64,000 nt of DNA from Acidimicrobiia bacterium (GCA_029863625.1 JAOTUY010000001.1:1-64000); one strand, 5' to 3'; numbered from the stretch's first letter, positions 18,372 through 27,519 are shown. The notes: generated by a model not told the origin, from the letters alone. Program-made: numbers and translations.

Positions 18372-19264
18372 AGAGTCTCTGCTCCCATATCGTCGCCGAT
18401 GAACTGGAAGGCCATCGCCGCGAGGACGATCATGCCCCCAGGAAAGAGGGCGGTCCACCACTGGCCGGTGATGATATCGGGGGCTCCTTCCGCCACCATG
18501 ACACCCCATTCAGCCGTCGGCGGGCGGATACCAACGCCGAGGAAGGCCAGGCCGGCCACCGTGAGGATCGCCCATCCTGCCACGAGGGCCGCCTGGACGA
18601 AAGAAGGACCCATCGAGTTGGGCAAGACGTGCCGGAAGGCGACTCTCAACGGGCTGTTGCCGGCGAGCTTGGCACCGTCAACATACTCCAGTTCGCGCTC
18701 GGCCAGCACCTGTGCTCTGGTGAGCCTGATGAAGTAGGGGATGTACGCAACGGACACCGCAATCACGACGTTGGGGACGCTATTGCCGATTGCTGCCACA
18801 AGAACGAGAGCCAGCACAAAGCCGGGGAAGGCCATTACTACGTCGGTCAATCTCATCATCACCTCGTCGACCCAGCCTCCGAAGTAGCCGGACACAACTC
18901 CAATGGCCGACCCGATCACCATCGAGGACAGCGCGATGACGATGCCGATCGTGACATCCAAACGTGCAGCATGAACTGCTCGGGCAAACACGTCCCTGCC
19001 GAACTTGTCGGTTCCGAACCAGTTGTCCGATGAGGGCCCTTGATAGAAATTGGCCGGATCGGTCACCCGGGGGTCGTCGACGAAGAAGGGTCCCGCGACA
19101 GCCAGAAGCACGTAAATGCCCAGGATCACTAGACCGATAATGAGGAGGGGTTTCCGTCGCCACAACGGCAACTGGTACGCCTTGCCCGGGATTTCGGGAG
19201 CGATGAACCCTTCGACTCGTTCTTGTGCGCCGCCATCAGGACTCGTAGGGCCCAGCACGCTCAT
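18368..19264 (-). CDS. Oligopeptide-type ABC transporter permease (DppC-like)
   Basis: A 298-residue inner-membrane permease. One N-terminal membrane segment (LLIIGLVILGIYVLLAVAG) precedes the periplasmic segment DPANFYQGPSSDNWFGTDKFGRDVFARAV, typical of DppC/OppC. The BPD_transp_1 domain follows, with the coupling loop near AKLAGNSPLRVAFRHVLPNS. The ATG at 19264 overlaps the stop of the DppB-like gene (ATGA), and AGAAGG lies upstream. It pairs with the product of 19261-20292 to form the channel. Confidence 0.92.
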   Translation of the reverse strand: MSVLGPTSPDGGAQERVEGFIAPEIPGKAYQLPLWRRKPLLIIGLVILGIYVLLAVAGPFFVDDPRVTDPANFYQGPSSDNWFGTDKFGRDVFARAVHAARLDVTIGIVIALSSMVIGSAIGVVSGYFGGWVDEVMMRLTDVVMAFPGFVLALVLVAAIGNSVPNVVIAVSVAYIPYFIRLTRAQVLAERELEYVDGAKLAGNSPLRVAFRHVLPNSMGPSFVQAALVAGWAILTVAGLAFLGVGIRPPTAEWGVMVAEGAPDIITGQWWTALFPGGMIVLAAMAFQFIGDDMGAETL

Positions 19265-20292
19265 GCGGCGACCTTCTTTCCGAGGCGGATGCGCGGGTCG
19301 ATCCATGCGTAAACCAGATCGATCACCACGTTGAGGCCGACGTAGAGAATCCCGACCACGATGACGAATCCCTGTAGCGCTTCAAGGTCGTTGACCTGAA
19401 TCGCTGTATAGGCATAGCGACCCACGCCGGGCCAAGCGAATAGAAACTCGACGATCACATTTCCGCCGAGCATATAGCCGAAGACGATCCCGATGGCGGT
19501 GGTGACGGGAAGGAGTGCGTTGCGGAACCCGTCCCTGAAGAGAATCTGCCAGTAGGGAACGCCGATAGCCCTGGCGGTGCGGACATGCTCGGACTCCAAC
19601 GCGTCGATCATCGATGCCCGGACCATTTTGAGGATCGGCGCGGCGAGCACGAACCCGAGAGTGATGACCGGGAGTGCTAAGTATCTGAACGCCTCGACCA
19701 TCAAACCGAAGTCTCCATGCAGGGCCGCGTCGATGGTGAAAAAGCCCGTGATCGAGTCTGGCGGCTCCGTACCGATCGCAAGCCGGTCGATCGGTCCGGG
19801 AAACCAACGAAGCTTGAAGAAGAGGAAATAGATCAACAACAAGCCCAACCAGAATAGAGCCATCGACGAGCCCAGGACGGCGAAGACACGGGCCATCCGA
19901 TCGACCCACGAGTCGCGACGTGCCGCGGCGATAATCCCCATCGGGATGCCGATGATGGCAGCCAGCACCACCGCGTAGAAAGCCAGCTCGAGTGATGCCG
20001 GGAGTCGCTGGAGGAGCTCGTCTGTCACGTCTCCGTTGGTGCGAATAGAGACGCCGAGGTTACCGGTGAACACTTCGGATATGTAATCGCGAAACTGAAC
20101 GGGGATCGGGTCAGACAGACCGTATTGCTGGCGGATCTCGGCCACTTTCTGTTCGTTTGCGTACGGCCCGGCACGCACAATAGCTGCGTCACCCGGGAGG
20201 ACGCGCACAATGAAGAAGACGATGATCACAATGCCGATCACTGTGGCCATTGAGATCAGCAGTCGCCTACCTAGGTATCGCCACATGTGCAC
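19261..20292 (-). CDS. Oligopeptide-type ABC transporter permease (DppB-like)
   Basis: A 343-residue DppB/OppB-type permease with an N-terminal hydrophobic segment (LLISMATVIGIVIIVFFIV), then RVLPGDAA, the TM_PBP1 domain, and the coupling helix near ARAIGVPYWQILFRDGFRNALLP. Starts possible at GTG 20292 or ATG 20286; neither has a good ribosome site, which may keep its level below that of the binding protein. A strong hairpin separates it from the upstream binding-protein gene. Confidence 0.9.
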   Translation of the reverse strand: MHMWRYLGRRLLISMATVIGIVIIVFFIVRVLPGDAAIVRAGPYANEQKVAEIRQQYGLSDPIPVQFRDYISEVFTGNLGVSIRTNGDVTDELLQRLPASLELAFYAVVLAAIIGIPMGIIAAARRDSWVDRMARVFAVLGSSMALFWLGLLLIYFLFFKLRWFPGPIDRLAIGTEPPDSITGFFTIDAALHGDFGLMVEAFRYLALPVITLGFVLAAPILKMVRASMIDALESEHVRTARAIGVPYWQILFRDGFRNALLPVTTAIGIVFGYMLGGNVIVEFLFAWPGVGRYAYTAIQVNDLEALQGFVIVVGILYVGLNVVIDLVYAWIDPRIRLGKKVAA

Positions 20293-20302
20293 CAGCGTAG
20301 TA

Positions 20303-20335
20303 AAAGGGTCGGGCCGATGATCGGCCCGACCCTTT
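20303..20335 (-). terminator. Intra-operon hairpin between binding protein and permease genes
   Basis: A near-perfect inverted repeat: AAAGGGTCGGGCCGAT is followed by its reverse complement with one base between. The folded form has about 14 pairs and a five-base loop. It lies just after the binding-protein stop and before the permease start. There is no long T run on either strand, so it probably stabilises the 3' end of the binding-protein message or weakens read-through, which fits the need for more binding protein than permease. Confidence 0.65.
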
Positions 20336-20350
20336 CGCGGCTCTTCCTCG

Positions 20351-22057
20351 CTAGCAGTCGTCCGTCTTGGTTAGGAACCGGAAGGAAGGCACCTGAGAGT
20401 ACCCAAGCTCCAAACCTGTTACACACTTGCCGGTCGCCACGGTTCGGGTAGTCGACCACAACGGCGCCCAGATGGCATTGTCGAACATGATTTGCTGGGC
20501 CTGAGATGACACGTCGTTCCGAACCGCCTGGTCCACGGAGAATTTCCCTGTATTGACCAGTTCGTCGTAGGTGTCGTTGCAGAACTGCGAGTAGTTGACG
20601 AAAGATCCGCATTGAGTCAGGAACTGCATCTGATAGAAGGGATCCTCTCCCCATGAGAACCAGTCGTGTATCAACAGGGGAAGTTCGCCGGCCGACGCAC
20701 GGGCCGCCCAGTCGGCGTCCGGCAGCACCTGAACCTCGACATCGATGCCCATCTGACGGAGGTTTTCTTGGATGAGCACCGCGGCTTCCTGATCGGTCAG
20801 GCGGGACTCACGCACACCCAGTACAAGGCTGACGTCCGTTTCGCCGGAATTAGCCAGGTGCTGTGCTGCGAGATCGAGATCGGTTGCGTAGCCGGCGCCG
20901 ATTGCGGGGTCATAGGTGTCCATCTGGGAGGTGACGACCCCGCGGGCTGGAGCGGCATAGCCGAACATCACTTGGTCGATTAGGGCGTCGTACGGCACCG
21001 CGGCGATGATCGCTTTGCGAACGTCCACGTTGGGGATCAGATTGATGTTCATTGCCATATAGTGCACGCCCGTTGTCGGGATCTCGATGACGTTGACGTT
21101 CGGGTCTGCTTCTAGCTCTGGAAGCAGTCTTTCGGGGATTCCGGTGGCAACGTCGAGCTCACCCGATCGCACGAGCTGGGCCCGTTGGGTGGCATCCGGG
21201 ACGGTGCGAATCACGACACCGGAGTTGGCCACGCTGGCGGCGTCCCAGTAGTTCGGGTTCGGCTCCAGAATCACCTGCGTGTCCGGGTTGTATTCCGAGA
21301 TGAAATACGGACCGGATCCTGCACTCTTGTCGTTCATGAACGCGAAGGCCCATTCGTCATCGGCGGTGGCATTGGCATCCAAGAGTGCCTGGTTGAGAGC
21401 GCCGAAGACCTGGAAAGTCATGAAGCGTTCGAACAATGGGCTTTGAACGGAGGCTTTTATCTCAAATGTGTAGTCATCGATCACAGTCAGCTGATCGGCC
21501 GAGGAGATGCCGATGAACGGCAACAAGACACCGATGTAGCCGGGACCCTCGATCGAGCGTTGGAAGACGTACTTGTAGTCTTCAGCGGTCACGGGAGAAC
21601 CGTCGTCGAACTTGGCGTCCTCGCGCAACGTGAAGGTAGCCAACATGCCGCCGTCGTCGGTCAACTGGATGTCGTAGCTTTCGGCGCCGGCGCCGACGTG
21701 GTCCGATCGGCTACCGAGTAGCCACCCGCCATCTTGCGCTTCCGGCAGCTGGACGATGAGCGGCTCGTACACCGCGTGGGTGACGGCATACGCAGAGGTC
21801 GATCGGAAGGTATGCGGCTCAACGGTGGTCACTGTGTCGGACAACGCGACGACCATGCGGGGTTTCTCGTCAGATGGAGTCGCAGCCGTCGTCGTCGTTG
21901 TCCCGCCGTCATCGCCTGCCTGGGTGGTGCCGGGGGCAGCTGTCGTTGTCGTCGTGGTTCCTTCGTCACTGGCGCAAGCGGCCGCGATGAGAGCCAGGAC
22001 CACTAGCACGACAACCCACCATGCCCCGGTTCGTGCCCTTCGTTTGTTGCTCTTCAT
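20351..22057 (-). CDS. ABC transporter substrate-binding lipoprotein (SBP_bac_5)
   Basis: A 568-residue peptide/nickel-type solute-binding protein. The lipoprotein signal has basic residues, a hydrophobic core (WWVVVLVVLALIAAAC) and lipobox Cys28, followed by a Thr-rich linker. The SBP_bac_5 body includes YEPLIVQLPEAQDG, DAKFDDGSPVTAEDYKYVFQR and GSGPYFISEYNPDTQVILEPNPNYWD. It captures the ligand outside the membrane for the permease/ATPase genes downstream. The ATG at 22057 follows GGGAGG with five-base spacing; the extension to 22102 is not needed. Ligand unknown: peptides, opines or modified amino acids are all known for this family. Confidence 0.92.
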   Translation of the reverse strand: MKSNKRRARTGAWWVVVLVVLALIAAACASDEGTTTTTTAAPGTTQAGDDGGTTTTTAATPSDEKPRMVVALSDTVTTVEPHTFRSTSAYAVTHAVYEPLIVQLPEAQDGGWLLGSRSDHVGAGAESYDIQLTDDGGMLATFTLREDAKFDDGSPVTAEDYKYVFQRSIEGPGYIGVLLPFIGISSADQLTVIDDYTFEIKASVQSPLFERFMTFQVFGALNQALLDANATADDEWAFAFMNDKSAGSGPYFISEYNPDTQVILEPNPNYWDAASVANSGVVIRTVPDATQRAQLVRSGELDVATGIPERLLPELEADPNVNVIEIPTTGVHYMAMNINLIPNVDVRKAIIAAVPYDALIDQVMFGYAAPARGVVTSQMDTYDPAIGAGYATDLDLAAQHLANSGETDVSLVLGVRESRLTDQEAAVLIQENLRQMGIDVEVQVLPDADWAARASAGELPLLIHDWFSWGEDPFYQMQFLTQCGSFVNYSQFCNDTYDELVNTGKFSVDQAVRNDVSSQAQQIMFDNAIWAPLWSTTRTVATGKCVTGLELGYSQVPSFRFLTKTDDC

Positions 22058-22144
22058 GGTTTCCTCCCGAGTGGCTATTGCCCGATCTAGGCAAGTTGAC
22101 AAGAAATATACATTCTGCGGTACCAGGATGCGTCCTGGGCCCGG

Positions 22145-22846
22145 TCAAATGTCCAAAAGGTCATCGAGTTGGGTCCCCGCCGGATACTCGAGCGGCTCCT
22201 TTCCCCGCCGGTAGATCCGTGCCCCCAGGCTCCCCAGCAGCAGAACCTCCTTACGAGAGATTCGCAGGATCGCTCCTTCTCGCAAAGCGACCACGGGACG
22301 GTCGCTCTCCTCGAGATACTCGAACAACCTCTCCTCACGCGTTTCGCCCTGGTGCGACGAATCCGGATCGCGATCGACATAGTGGGGATTGATCTGGAAC
22401 GGTACGAGACCGAGGGCGACGAAGGACGGCGGCTCAATTATTGGCATGTCGTTCGTGGTCTTGATCGTTGGGCTCGCCACATTGGTCCCGGCACTGGCGC
22501 CGACATAGCGTACGCCGTCCGCGACGGAACGGCGGATGGCATCAAGCATCCCGGTGGAGTACAGCCGATCGAGCAACCGAAAGGTGTTGCCTCCTCCTAT
22601 GAAAACTGCCTCCGCTTGCCTGAGTTGCCCGACTAGGTCTCCCGTGCGATCTGCCCAATCGGCGCGAACTCCCATCCGATCTAACCGCTCGCATGTCTTG
22701 GCTCCGTAAGCCAGCTCGTCTGAGACAGCGAAAGGTACGAACAGGAGGTTCGAAACCCCGGTGAGGAATTCCTGGAGAACATCAGCGCAATGATCGAGAT
22801 AACCTCCATCCGGGCCGGTCGAGTTGCTCATGAGCAGCAGTTGCAT
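22145..22846 (-). CDS. pepE: Peptidase E (alpha-aspartyl dipeptidase, S51 family)
   Basis: A 233-residue S51 peptidase. GGGNTFRLLDRL is the glutamine-amidotransferase-like loop, VGASAGTNVA holds the nucleophile Ser, and PFQINPHYVDRD holds the His region typical of PepE. It cleaves N-terminal Asp-Xaa dipeptides in the cytoplasm. GAGGAGG lies five bases before the ATG. Located immediately downstream of the importer genes' promoter side and on the same strand, so it may process imported dipeptides. It is divergent from the GntR gene. Confidence 0.88.
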   Translation of the reverse strand: MQLLLMSNSTGPDGGYLDHCADVLQEFLTGVSNLLFVPFAVSDELAYGAKTCERLDRMGVRADWADRTGDLVGQLRQAEAVFIGGGNTFRLLDRLYSTGMLDAIRRSVADGVRYVGASAGTNVASPTIKTTNDMPIIEPPSFVALGLVPFQINPHYVDRDPDSSHQGETREERLFEYLEESDRPVVALREGAILRISRKEVLLLGSLGARIYRRGKEPLEYPAGTQLDDLLDI

Positions 22847-22975
22847 TTACCTCCTCGGCCCTCCACTCTATAAGTGGGTTGGCGTGCTTGCCGTGACGCC
22901 GGAGCCGTTGTGCCCGCCGGGAAAGAGCTATATTCAACCCCTAGCTGGATCGACGCGCAGCCGTGACGGAGAACA

Positions 22976-23644
22976 GTGGAGCAATCCGAGCCGAAAACCA
23001 GAGCCGATTTGGTCGACCGCAAGCTGCGCGCTGCCATATTGTCCGGTGAGTTACGGCCGGGCGAGAAACTGCAGACGATCGCGCTCGGCAAGCGGTGGTC
23101 GGTCAGCCCTACTCCCGTTCGAGAGGCCTTCCAACGGCTCGCAGCCGAAGGGCTGCTGGAGATTACCCCCCAACGGGGAGCGCGAGTAGCCCCTATCTCT
23201 TTGACGGAAGCCCACGAGGTCCATGAAATCAGGGGTGTGCTCGAGCCACTTGCTTTGCGTTCCGCCATGCAGAATGGAAACGACGCGTGGGGGGCCGACC
23301 TTAAATCTGCCTACGCGACCCTCGCTGCGGAGTTGAGGAGAGGTGCTCCGGACCGGGGCGCCATCGAAGAAGCCCATCGCAACTATCACTTGGCGCTTCT
23401 GTCTTCATGCTCATCGACCTGGATGATTCGCCTCCTCGATCTTCTGAACTCGCACATCATTAGGTATTGGACGCTCACCGCCGCTCCCCGCCGGGACACC
23501 GACCAAGTTCTCGAAGAGCATCGACGTCTCCATGATCTGGTTCTTGCCGGGAAGACCGAAGTCGCTGTTGCCGAACTGGCCGCTCATCTTCAATACGCCC
23601 TCCATTCAGTGGCAGAACGGATGAGCGAGGATGTAGCCGACTAG
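22976..23644 (+). CDS. GntR family regulator with FCD ligand domain
   Basis: A 222-residue regulator. Winged helix at about 10-75: LRAAILSGELRPGEKL, then WSVSPTPVREAFQRLAAEGLLEI, the GntR recognition helix. The C-terminal all-helical FCD domain has EIRGVLEPLALR and the metal/ligand residues in AHRNYHLALL and LEEHRRLHDLVLAG. FCD regulators sense carboxylic acids, often the substrate of adjacent genes. Start GTG at 22976 after CGGAG. It sits between peptidase E and the dehydrogenase gene and is the only regulator of the catabolic cluster, so it likely controls the importer and catabolic genes (inference). Confidence 0.9.
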   Translation: MEQSEPKTRADLVDRKLRAAILSGELRPGEKLQTIALGKRWSVSPTPVREAFQRLAAEGLLEITPQRGARVAPISLTEAHEVHEIRGVLEPLALRSAMQNGNDAWGADLKSAYATLAAELRRGAPDRGAIEEAHRNYHLALLSSCSSTWMIRLLDLLNSHIIRYWTLTAAPRRDTDQVLEEHRRLHDLVLAGKTEVAVAELAAHLQYALHSVAERMSEDVAD

Positions 23645-24711
23645 ACGATGGAGGTCGTCCGACTGAGACGTTCCTCCGCTAGGGCCACCGCAGCTGTCCT
23701 GGGCGTCACGCCTTCATTACGTGCTCGATCCAATACGGTGGCCGTCGTTTCGTAGATCCGTTGCACCTCGATAATGGCTCTGTCCCACAGATATCCCTCA
23801 GGCTTGAGCTCCTCGACGATGTTGATGATTCCGCCCGCATTGGCGATAAAGTCGGGCGTGTAGGTGATGCCGGCTTGGGCTAGGCGCTCGGCGTCGGTGG
23901 TTTCAAGCAACTGGTTGTTGGCGCATCCGACAATTGCTTCACACTTCAGTTGGGGGATGGTCGAAGCATTGAGCACACCGCCGAGGGCACAGGGGGCGAG
24001 GATGTCACAGGCCGTTCGAAGTATTTCATCGACCGGCACCATCTTTGCTCCGTGCTCGGCGGCGGCTGTGACCGCGGCCTCACCGTCGACATCAGCTACG
24101 ACCACATTGCAGTCTGCAGCTGTGAGGAGATCCACCAACACCATCCCCACCTTGCCGACTCCTTGTACCGCCACCCGCCTACCGCTGAGGTCGGGAGAGC
24201 TCCAGAGGTGCTGCGCCGTCGCCCGCATAGCTGCGAACAAACCGTGGGCGGTCGCAGGTGATGGATCTCCTGACCCGCCCATGTCAACCGGCAGGCCGGT
24301 GACATGGGCTGTCTGGCGTGACACAACCACCATGTCTTCAACGGTGCTGCCGACGTCCTGGGCGGTGACATACGTGCCGCCCAAGGCCTGGACGGCCCGT
24401 CCATAGGCTTCGAGTAGTGATTCCGTCTTGTCGTGGCTCGGATCGGCCAGAATGACGCCTTTACCGCCACCGAGCGGAAGCCCGGCCGCGGCCGATTTGT
24501 ACGTCATACCGCGGGACAAGCGGAGCACGTCAACCAGAGCATCTTCGACCGACGGGTAGTCCCGAATCCGAGTTCCTCCCAGGGCAGGCCCGAGGGTCGA
24601 GGAATGGACTCCTATAATCGCCCGTAGCCCGCTGTCACGATCCGAAGCAAAGAACAAACCCTCATGGCCACGGTGGCTCAATTCCTCAAAGATCTGCATT
24701 TGCGGTTTCAC
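23641..24711 (-). CDS. Leucine dehydrogenase-type Glu/Leu/Phe/Val dehydrogenase
   Basis: A 356-residue amino-acid dehydrogenase. SSTLGPALGGTRI and GLPLGGGKGVI (catalytic Lys) form the N-terminal dimerisation/catalytic domain, TAQDVG binds substrate, and VQGVGKVG is the NAD-binding loop. The length and motifs fit leucine/phenylalanine/valine dehydrogenases rather than glutamate dehydrogenase. It deaminates a branched or aromatic amino acid to the 2-oxo acid. The GTG at 24711 lacks a strong ribosome site; ATG 24699 is an alternative. Its 3' end overlaps the convergent gntR by four bases, and it is divergent from the KDPG aldolase gene. Confidence 0.88.
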   Translation of the reverse strand: MKPQMQIFEELSHRGHEGLFFASDRDSGLRAIIGVHSSTLGPALGGTRIRDYPSVEDALVDVLRLSRGMTYKSAAAGLPLGGGKGVILADPSHDKTESLLEAYGRAVQALGGTYVTAQDVGSTVEDMVVVSRQTAHVTGLPVDMGGSGDPSPATAHGLFAAMRATAQHLWSSPDLSGRRVAVQGVGKVGMVLVDLLTAADCNVVVADVDGEAAVTAAAEHGAKMVPVDEILRTACDILAPCALGGVLNASTIPQLKCEAIVGCANNQLLETTDAERLAQAGITYTPDFIANAGGIINIVEELKPEGYLWDRAIIEVQRIYETTATVLDRARNEGVTPRTAAVALAEERLSRTTSIV

Positions 24712-24764
24712 AGTTCTCTTGCCGGGAACATCCGTATCCTATAAATATATATTCCCGATGGTAG

Positions 24765-25412
24765 GTGAGCGAGTTGGCTGACGTTACCGAGTCGCTATTT
24801 CGATCTCTCGGCGAAATCCGGGCCATCGGCATCCTGCGTGGTTGTCCGCCCGAACATGTGGTTGCCGTGACCCGTGCAGCGGTGGAGGCCGGATTCAAGG
24901 TGGTCGAAGTGACGCTCGATTCTCCGGGTGCCCTCCAATCAATTGAACTACTCACGGACTCGTTTCCTGATCTCACGATCGGAGTCGGCACCGTCCGAAC
25001 CGGAGAAGAGGTCGCTTGGGCGATTCAAGCGGGGGCGTCGTTTGTGGTGTCGCCGGTCGTCGAAGAGCAAGTTATCGGGGCCTGCGGCAAACACAAGATC
25101 CCCGTCCTCCCCGGCGCAGCCACTCCAACCGAGGTCTTTCGAGCTCTCTGTTTGGGGGCCGAAGCAGTGAAGCTATTCCCGGCCGTGCAGCTGGGAGGAC
25201 CAGCATATGTTGCTGCCATTCGCGGGCCCTTGGGAAATCCCCGGCTGGTGCCGACCGGGGGAATCTCCGCAGAAAACGGGCGTGCCTTTCTCGATGCCGG
25301 CGCGGTGGCTGTTGGGGTAGGTGGATCGGTTTTCACGCGCGATGCCTTGGCCCGCGGTGATGCCGGGCAGGTGGGGTCGCAGGCAACGGCTTTCGTTAGG
25401 TCAATCACATGA
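24765..25412 (+). CDS. eda: 2-dehydro-3-deoxyphosphogluconate aldolase
   Basis: A 215-residue class I KDPG/KHG aldolase. IRAIGILRG holds the catalytic Glu-side Arg region, VVEVTLDSPGA, GVGTVRTGEE and GAEAVKLFPA with the Schiff-base Lys, and PTGGIS binds phosphate. It cleaves 2-keto-3-deoxy-6-phosphogluconate to pyruvate and glyceraldehyde 3-phosphate. The frame starts at GTG 24765; TTG 24774 with AGGTGAG upstream is equally possible. The start of the kinase gene overlaps its stop (ATGA), so the two form one unit that phosphorylates and then cleaves KDG. Confidence 0.88.
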   Translation: MSELADVTESLFRSLGEIRAIGILRGCPPEHVVAVTRAAVEAGFKVVEVTLDSPGALQSIELLTDSFPDLTIGVGTVRTGEEVAWAIQAGASFVVSPVVEEQVIGACGKHKIPVLPGAATPTEVFRALCLGAEAVKLFPAVQLGGPAYVAAIRGPLGNPRLVPTGGISAENGRAFLDAGAVAVGVGGSVFTRDALARGDAGQVGSQATAFVRSIT

Positions 25413-26365
25413 CATACGACATCGTCACTGTCGGAGAAGCGATGCTTCGCTTGTGGGTGCCGCCGGGTGAACGGCTTGAGGATGCCCCGGCGTTTCGAGT
25501 GACTGTTGCCGGGGCCGAGGCCAATGTCGCAATGGCCGCCGCCCGGATGGGTGCGCGAACGGCGTGGTTGTCCGCGTTGCCGGAGAACCCTCTCGGCCGG
25601 CGAGCCGTCCGGGAGGTCGGCGCTCATGGCGTCGACATCTCCCATGTGTATTGGACCGACGGGGCTCGCATGGGCCTCTATTTCGTCGAGTTAAGCGTGC
25701 CGCCCCGGCCCATTTCGGTACTGTACGACAGGGCCCAGTCGGCGGCGGCGGCCATGACAGAAGAAGTAGTCGCCTGGCCCGCGGTCGAGACCGCCCGCCT
25801 CGTCCATGTCACCGGCATCACCCCCGCTCTGAGCGAATCGAGCAAGGAAATGACGTACGAGGTGGTGCGGCGGGCTCGCGCGGCGGGGTCGCTTGTCTCA
25901 ATCGACGTCAACTACCGGCGTCTCCTTTGGGAACCGGCCGAATGTGCATTGGTCGTCGGGGACCTGGCGGGTCTGGCGGACGTCTTGATTTCCACCATCG
26001 AGGATGCTCGAGATGTCTTCCAGATCACCGGCCCTCCGGACGCTGTGGTTCGTGAACTGCAGGGACTCACAGGGACCAGCCGGGTGATCGTGACCGCCGG
26101 TGGTGAAGGTGCCTTCTGGCTCGACGGAGACAAGGCCGGATCAGCCGCCTCCTATGAAGCGGAAGCCTTAGACAGAATTGGCGCCGGCGACGCTTTTGCG
26201 GCCGGACTCCTGCTCGGCGTTCTCGAGGATGACGTCGGGCGTGGCGTCGATCGTGGCCTGGCGATGGCCGCGCTCAAACTCGGTATCTACGGTGATCAGC
26301 TCACCGTCAGCCCCGAAGAGGTCGAGCTGTTGACAAAGGGTCACCGCCGGGAAGTGACGAGGTGA
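25409..26365 (+). CDS. kdgK: PfkB family sugar kinase (2-keto-3-deoxygluconate kinase-like)
   Basis: A 318-residue ribokinase-like enzyme. VTVGEAMLRLWVPPG at the N terminus, VAGAEANVAMAAARMG (substrate loop) and the C-terminal PfkB signature LDRIGAGDAFAAGLLLG with catalytic Asp. It follows eda with a four-base overlap, so 2-keto-3-deoxygluconate is the most likely substrate. Overlaps the aminotransferase start by four bases (GTGA). Fructokinase activity cannot be excluded from sequence alone. Confidence 0.85.
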   Translation: MTYDIVTVGEAMLRLWVPPGERLEDAPAFRVTVAGAEANVAMAAARMGARTAWLSALPENPLGRRAVREVGAHGVDISHVYWTDGARMGLYFVELSVPPRPISVLYDRAQSAAAAMTEEVVAWPAVETARLVHVTGITPALSESSKEMTYEVVRRARAAGSLVSIDVNYRRLLWEPAECALVVGDLAGLADVLISTIEDARDVFQITGPPDAVVRELQGLTGTSRVIVTAGGEGAFWLDGDKAGSAASYEAEALDRIGAGDAFAAGLLLGVLEDDVGRGVDRGLAMAALKLGIYGDQLTVSPEEVELLTKGHRREVTR

Positions 26366-27519
26366 AGGCAACCGCCCGTACAATCTCGGGAATGCGCCGT
26401 TCCGGCATTCGCGAGATCATGGATCTCGCCGCACAGGATCGGGACGTGCTTCGCCTCGAAGTCGGCGACCCCAACTTTCCAACGCCAACCCACATCATCG
26501 AGGCGGCTGCCCAAGCGGCGGCCGACGGTTTCACGAAGTACACCGCCAACCGGGGGATTCCCTCGGTCCGCGAGACGCTGGCCACCAAGATCGCGATGCA
26601 AAATGGATTCGAAGTCGGCATCGATCAACTGGTTGTAACCACAGGGGCCGTCACCGCTCTCCTGCAATCCCTTATGGTCTTGTGCGATCCCGGCGACGTT
26701 GTGTTGCTTCCGGACCTGGCGTGGCCCAACTACGAGATGATGACGACGGTGATCGACGCCCCGGTTCGTCGATACCCGCTGGATCCCGCCAGAGGCTTCC
26801 TTCCGGATTTGGATGCCCTGGATCGTATCTGCCGCGACACGCCTTTGGCCAAAGCCCTCGTTATCAACAGCCCGGCTAACCCGACCGGGGGAGTTTTCGA
26901 CCGCCCGACCGTAGAAGGGTTGATCGATATCGCCAACCGCTACGACCTCTATCTAGTCTCGGACGAGGCCTACGAAGACATCATCTTCGAGGGTGGGCAC
27001 ATCAGTCCGGCCTCACTGAATGGTTCCGGCCGCGTGATCAGCGTGTTCACCGTGTCAAAGTCCTATGCGATGACCGGCTGGCGGATCGGTTATGTGGCAG
27101 CTTCTCAGGAGGTGGCCGCCTTGATTTCCAAGCTGCAGGAGGCGATGACGTCCTGTGCCACCGCCGTGGCCCAGAAGGCTGCGCAGGCGGCGATCGGTGG
27201 TGACCAGGCCTGTGTTGCCGAGATGAGGGACGCCTACCGGCAACGTCGCGACATGACAACCGATTTGCTGGCAGAGGAGGGCTTGCTGATCACCAAACCG
27301 CACGGAGCGTTCTACGTTCTGGCCGACACATCCCCGACCGGGCTGGACGGCTACGAGTTTTGTCGCAAGCTGATCGTCCAGCGGGGCGTTGCTCTGGCAC
27401 CCGGCGAGACCTTCGGGTCGACCGGGTCCGGGAAAGTGCGCATTTCGCTAGCCACCGCGCCGGCCGACCTCGAAGAGGGTGTGCGCCGCTTCTGTGCTGC
27501 TGTCCGAGATTGGTCCTGA
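26362..27519 (+). CDS. Class I/II aminotransferase (PLP)
   Basis: A 385-residue fold-type I aminotransferase. DPNFPTPTHI near the N terminus, NSPANPTGG and SDEAYEDIIFEG around the cofactor, and SKSYAMTGWRIGY with the PLP Lys, then KVRISLATAP with the carboxylate-binding Arg. It probably interconverts an aspartate- or aromatic-type amino acid and its oxo acid. Third gene of a translationally coupled unit with eda and the kinase. The last 72 bases overlap the convergent ilvB gene, so its C terminus is antisense to the acetolactate synthase tail. Confidence 0.88.
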   Translation: MKATARTISGMRRSGIREIMDLAAQDRDVLRLEVGDPNFPTPTHIIEAAAQAAADGFTKYTANRGIPSVRETLATKIAMQNGFEVGIDQLVVTTGAVTALLQSLMVLCDPGDVVLLPDLAWPNYEMMTTVIDAPVRRYPLDPARGFLPDLDALDRICRDTPLAKALVINSPANPTGGVFDRPTVEGLIDIANRYDLYLVSDEAYEDIIFEGGHISPASLNGSGRVISVFTVSKSYAMTGWRIGYVAASQEVAALISKLQEAMTSCATAVAQKAAQAAIGGDQACVAEMRDAYRQRRDMTTDLLAEEGLLITKPHGAFYVLADTSPTGLDGYEFCRKLIVQRGVALAPGETFGSTGSGKVRISLATAPADLEEGVRRFCAAVRDWS

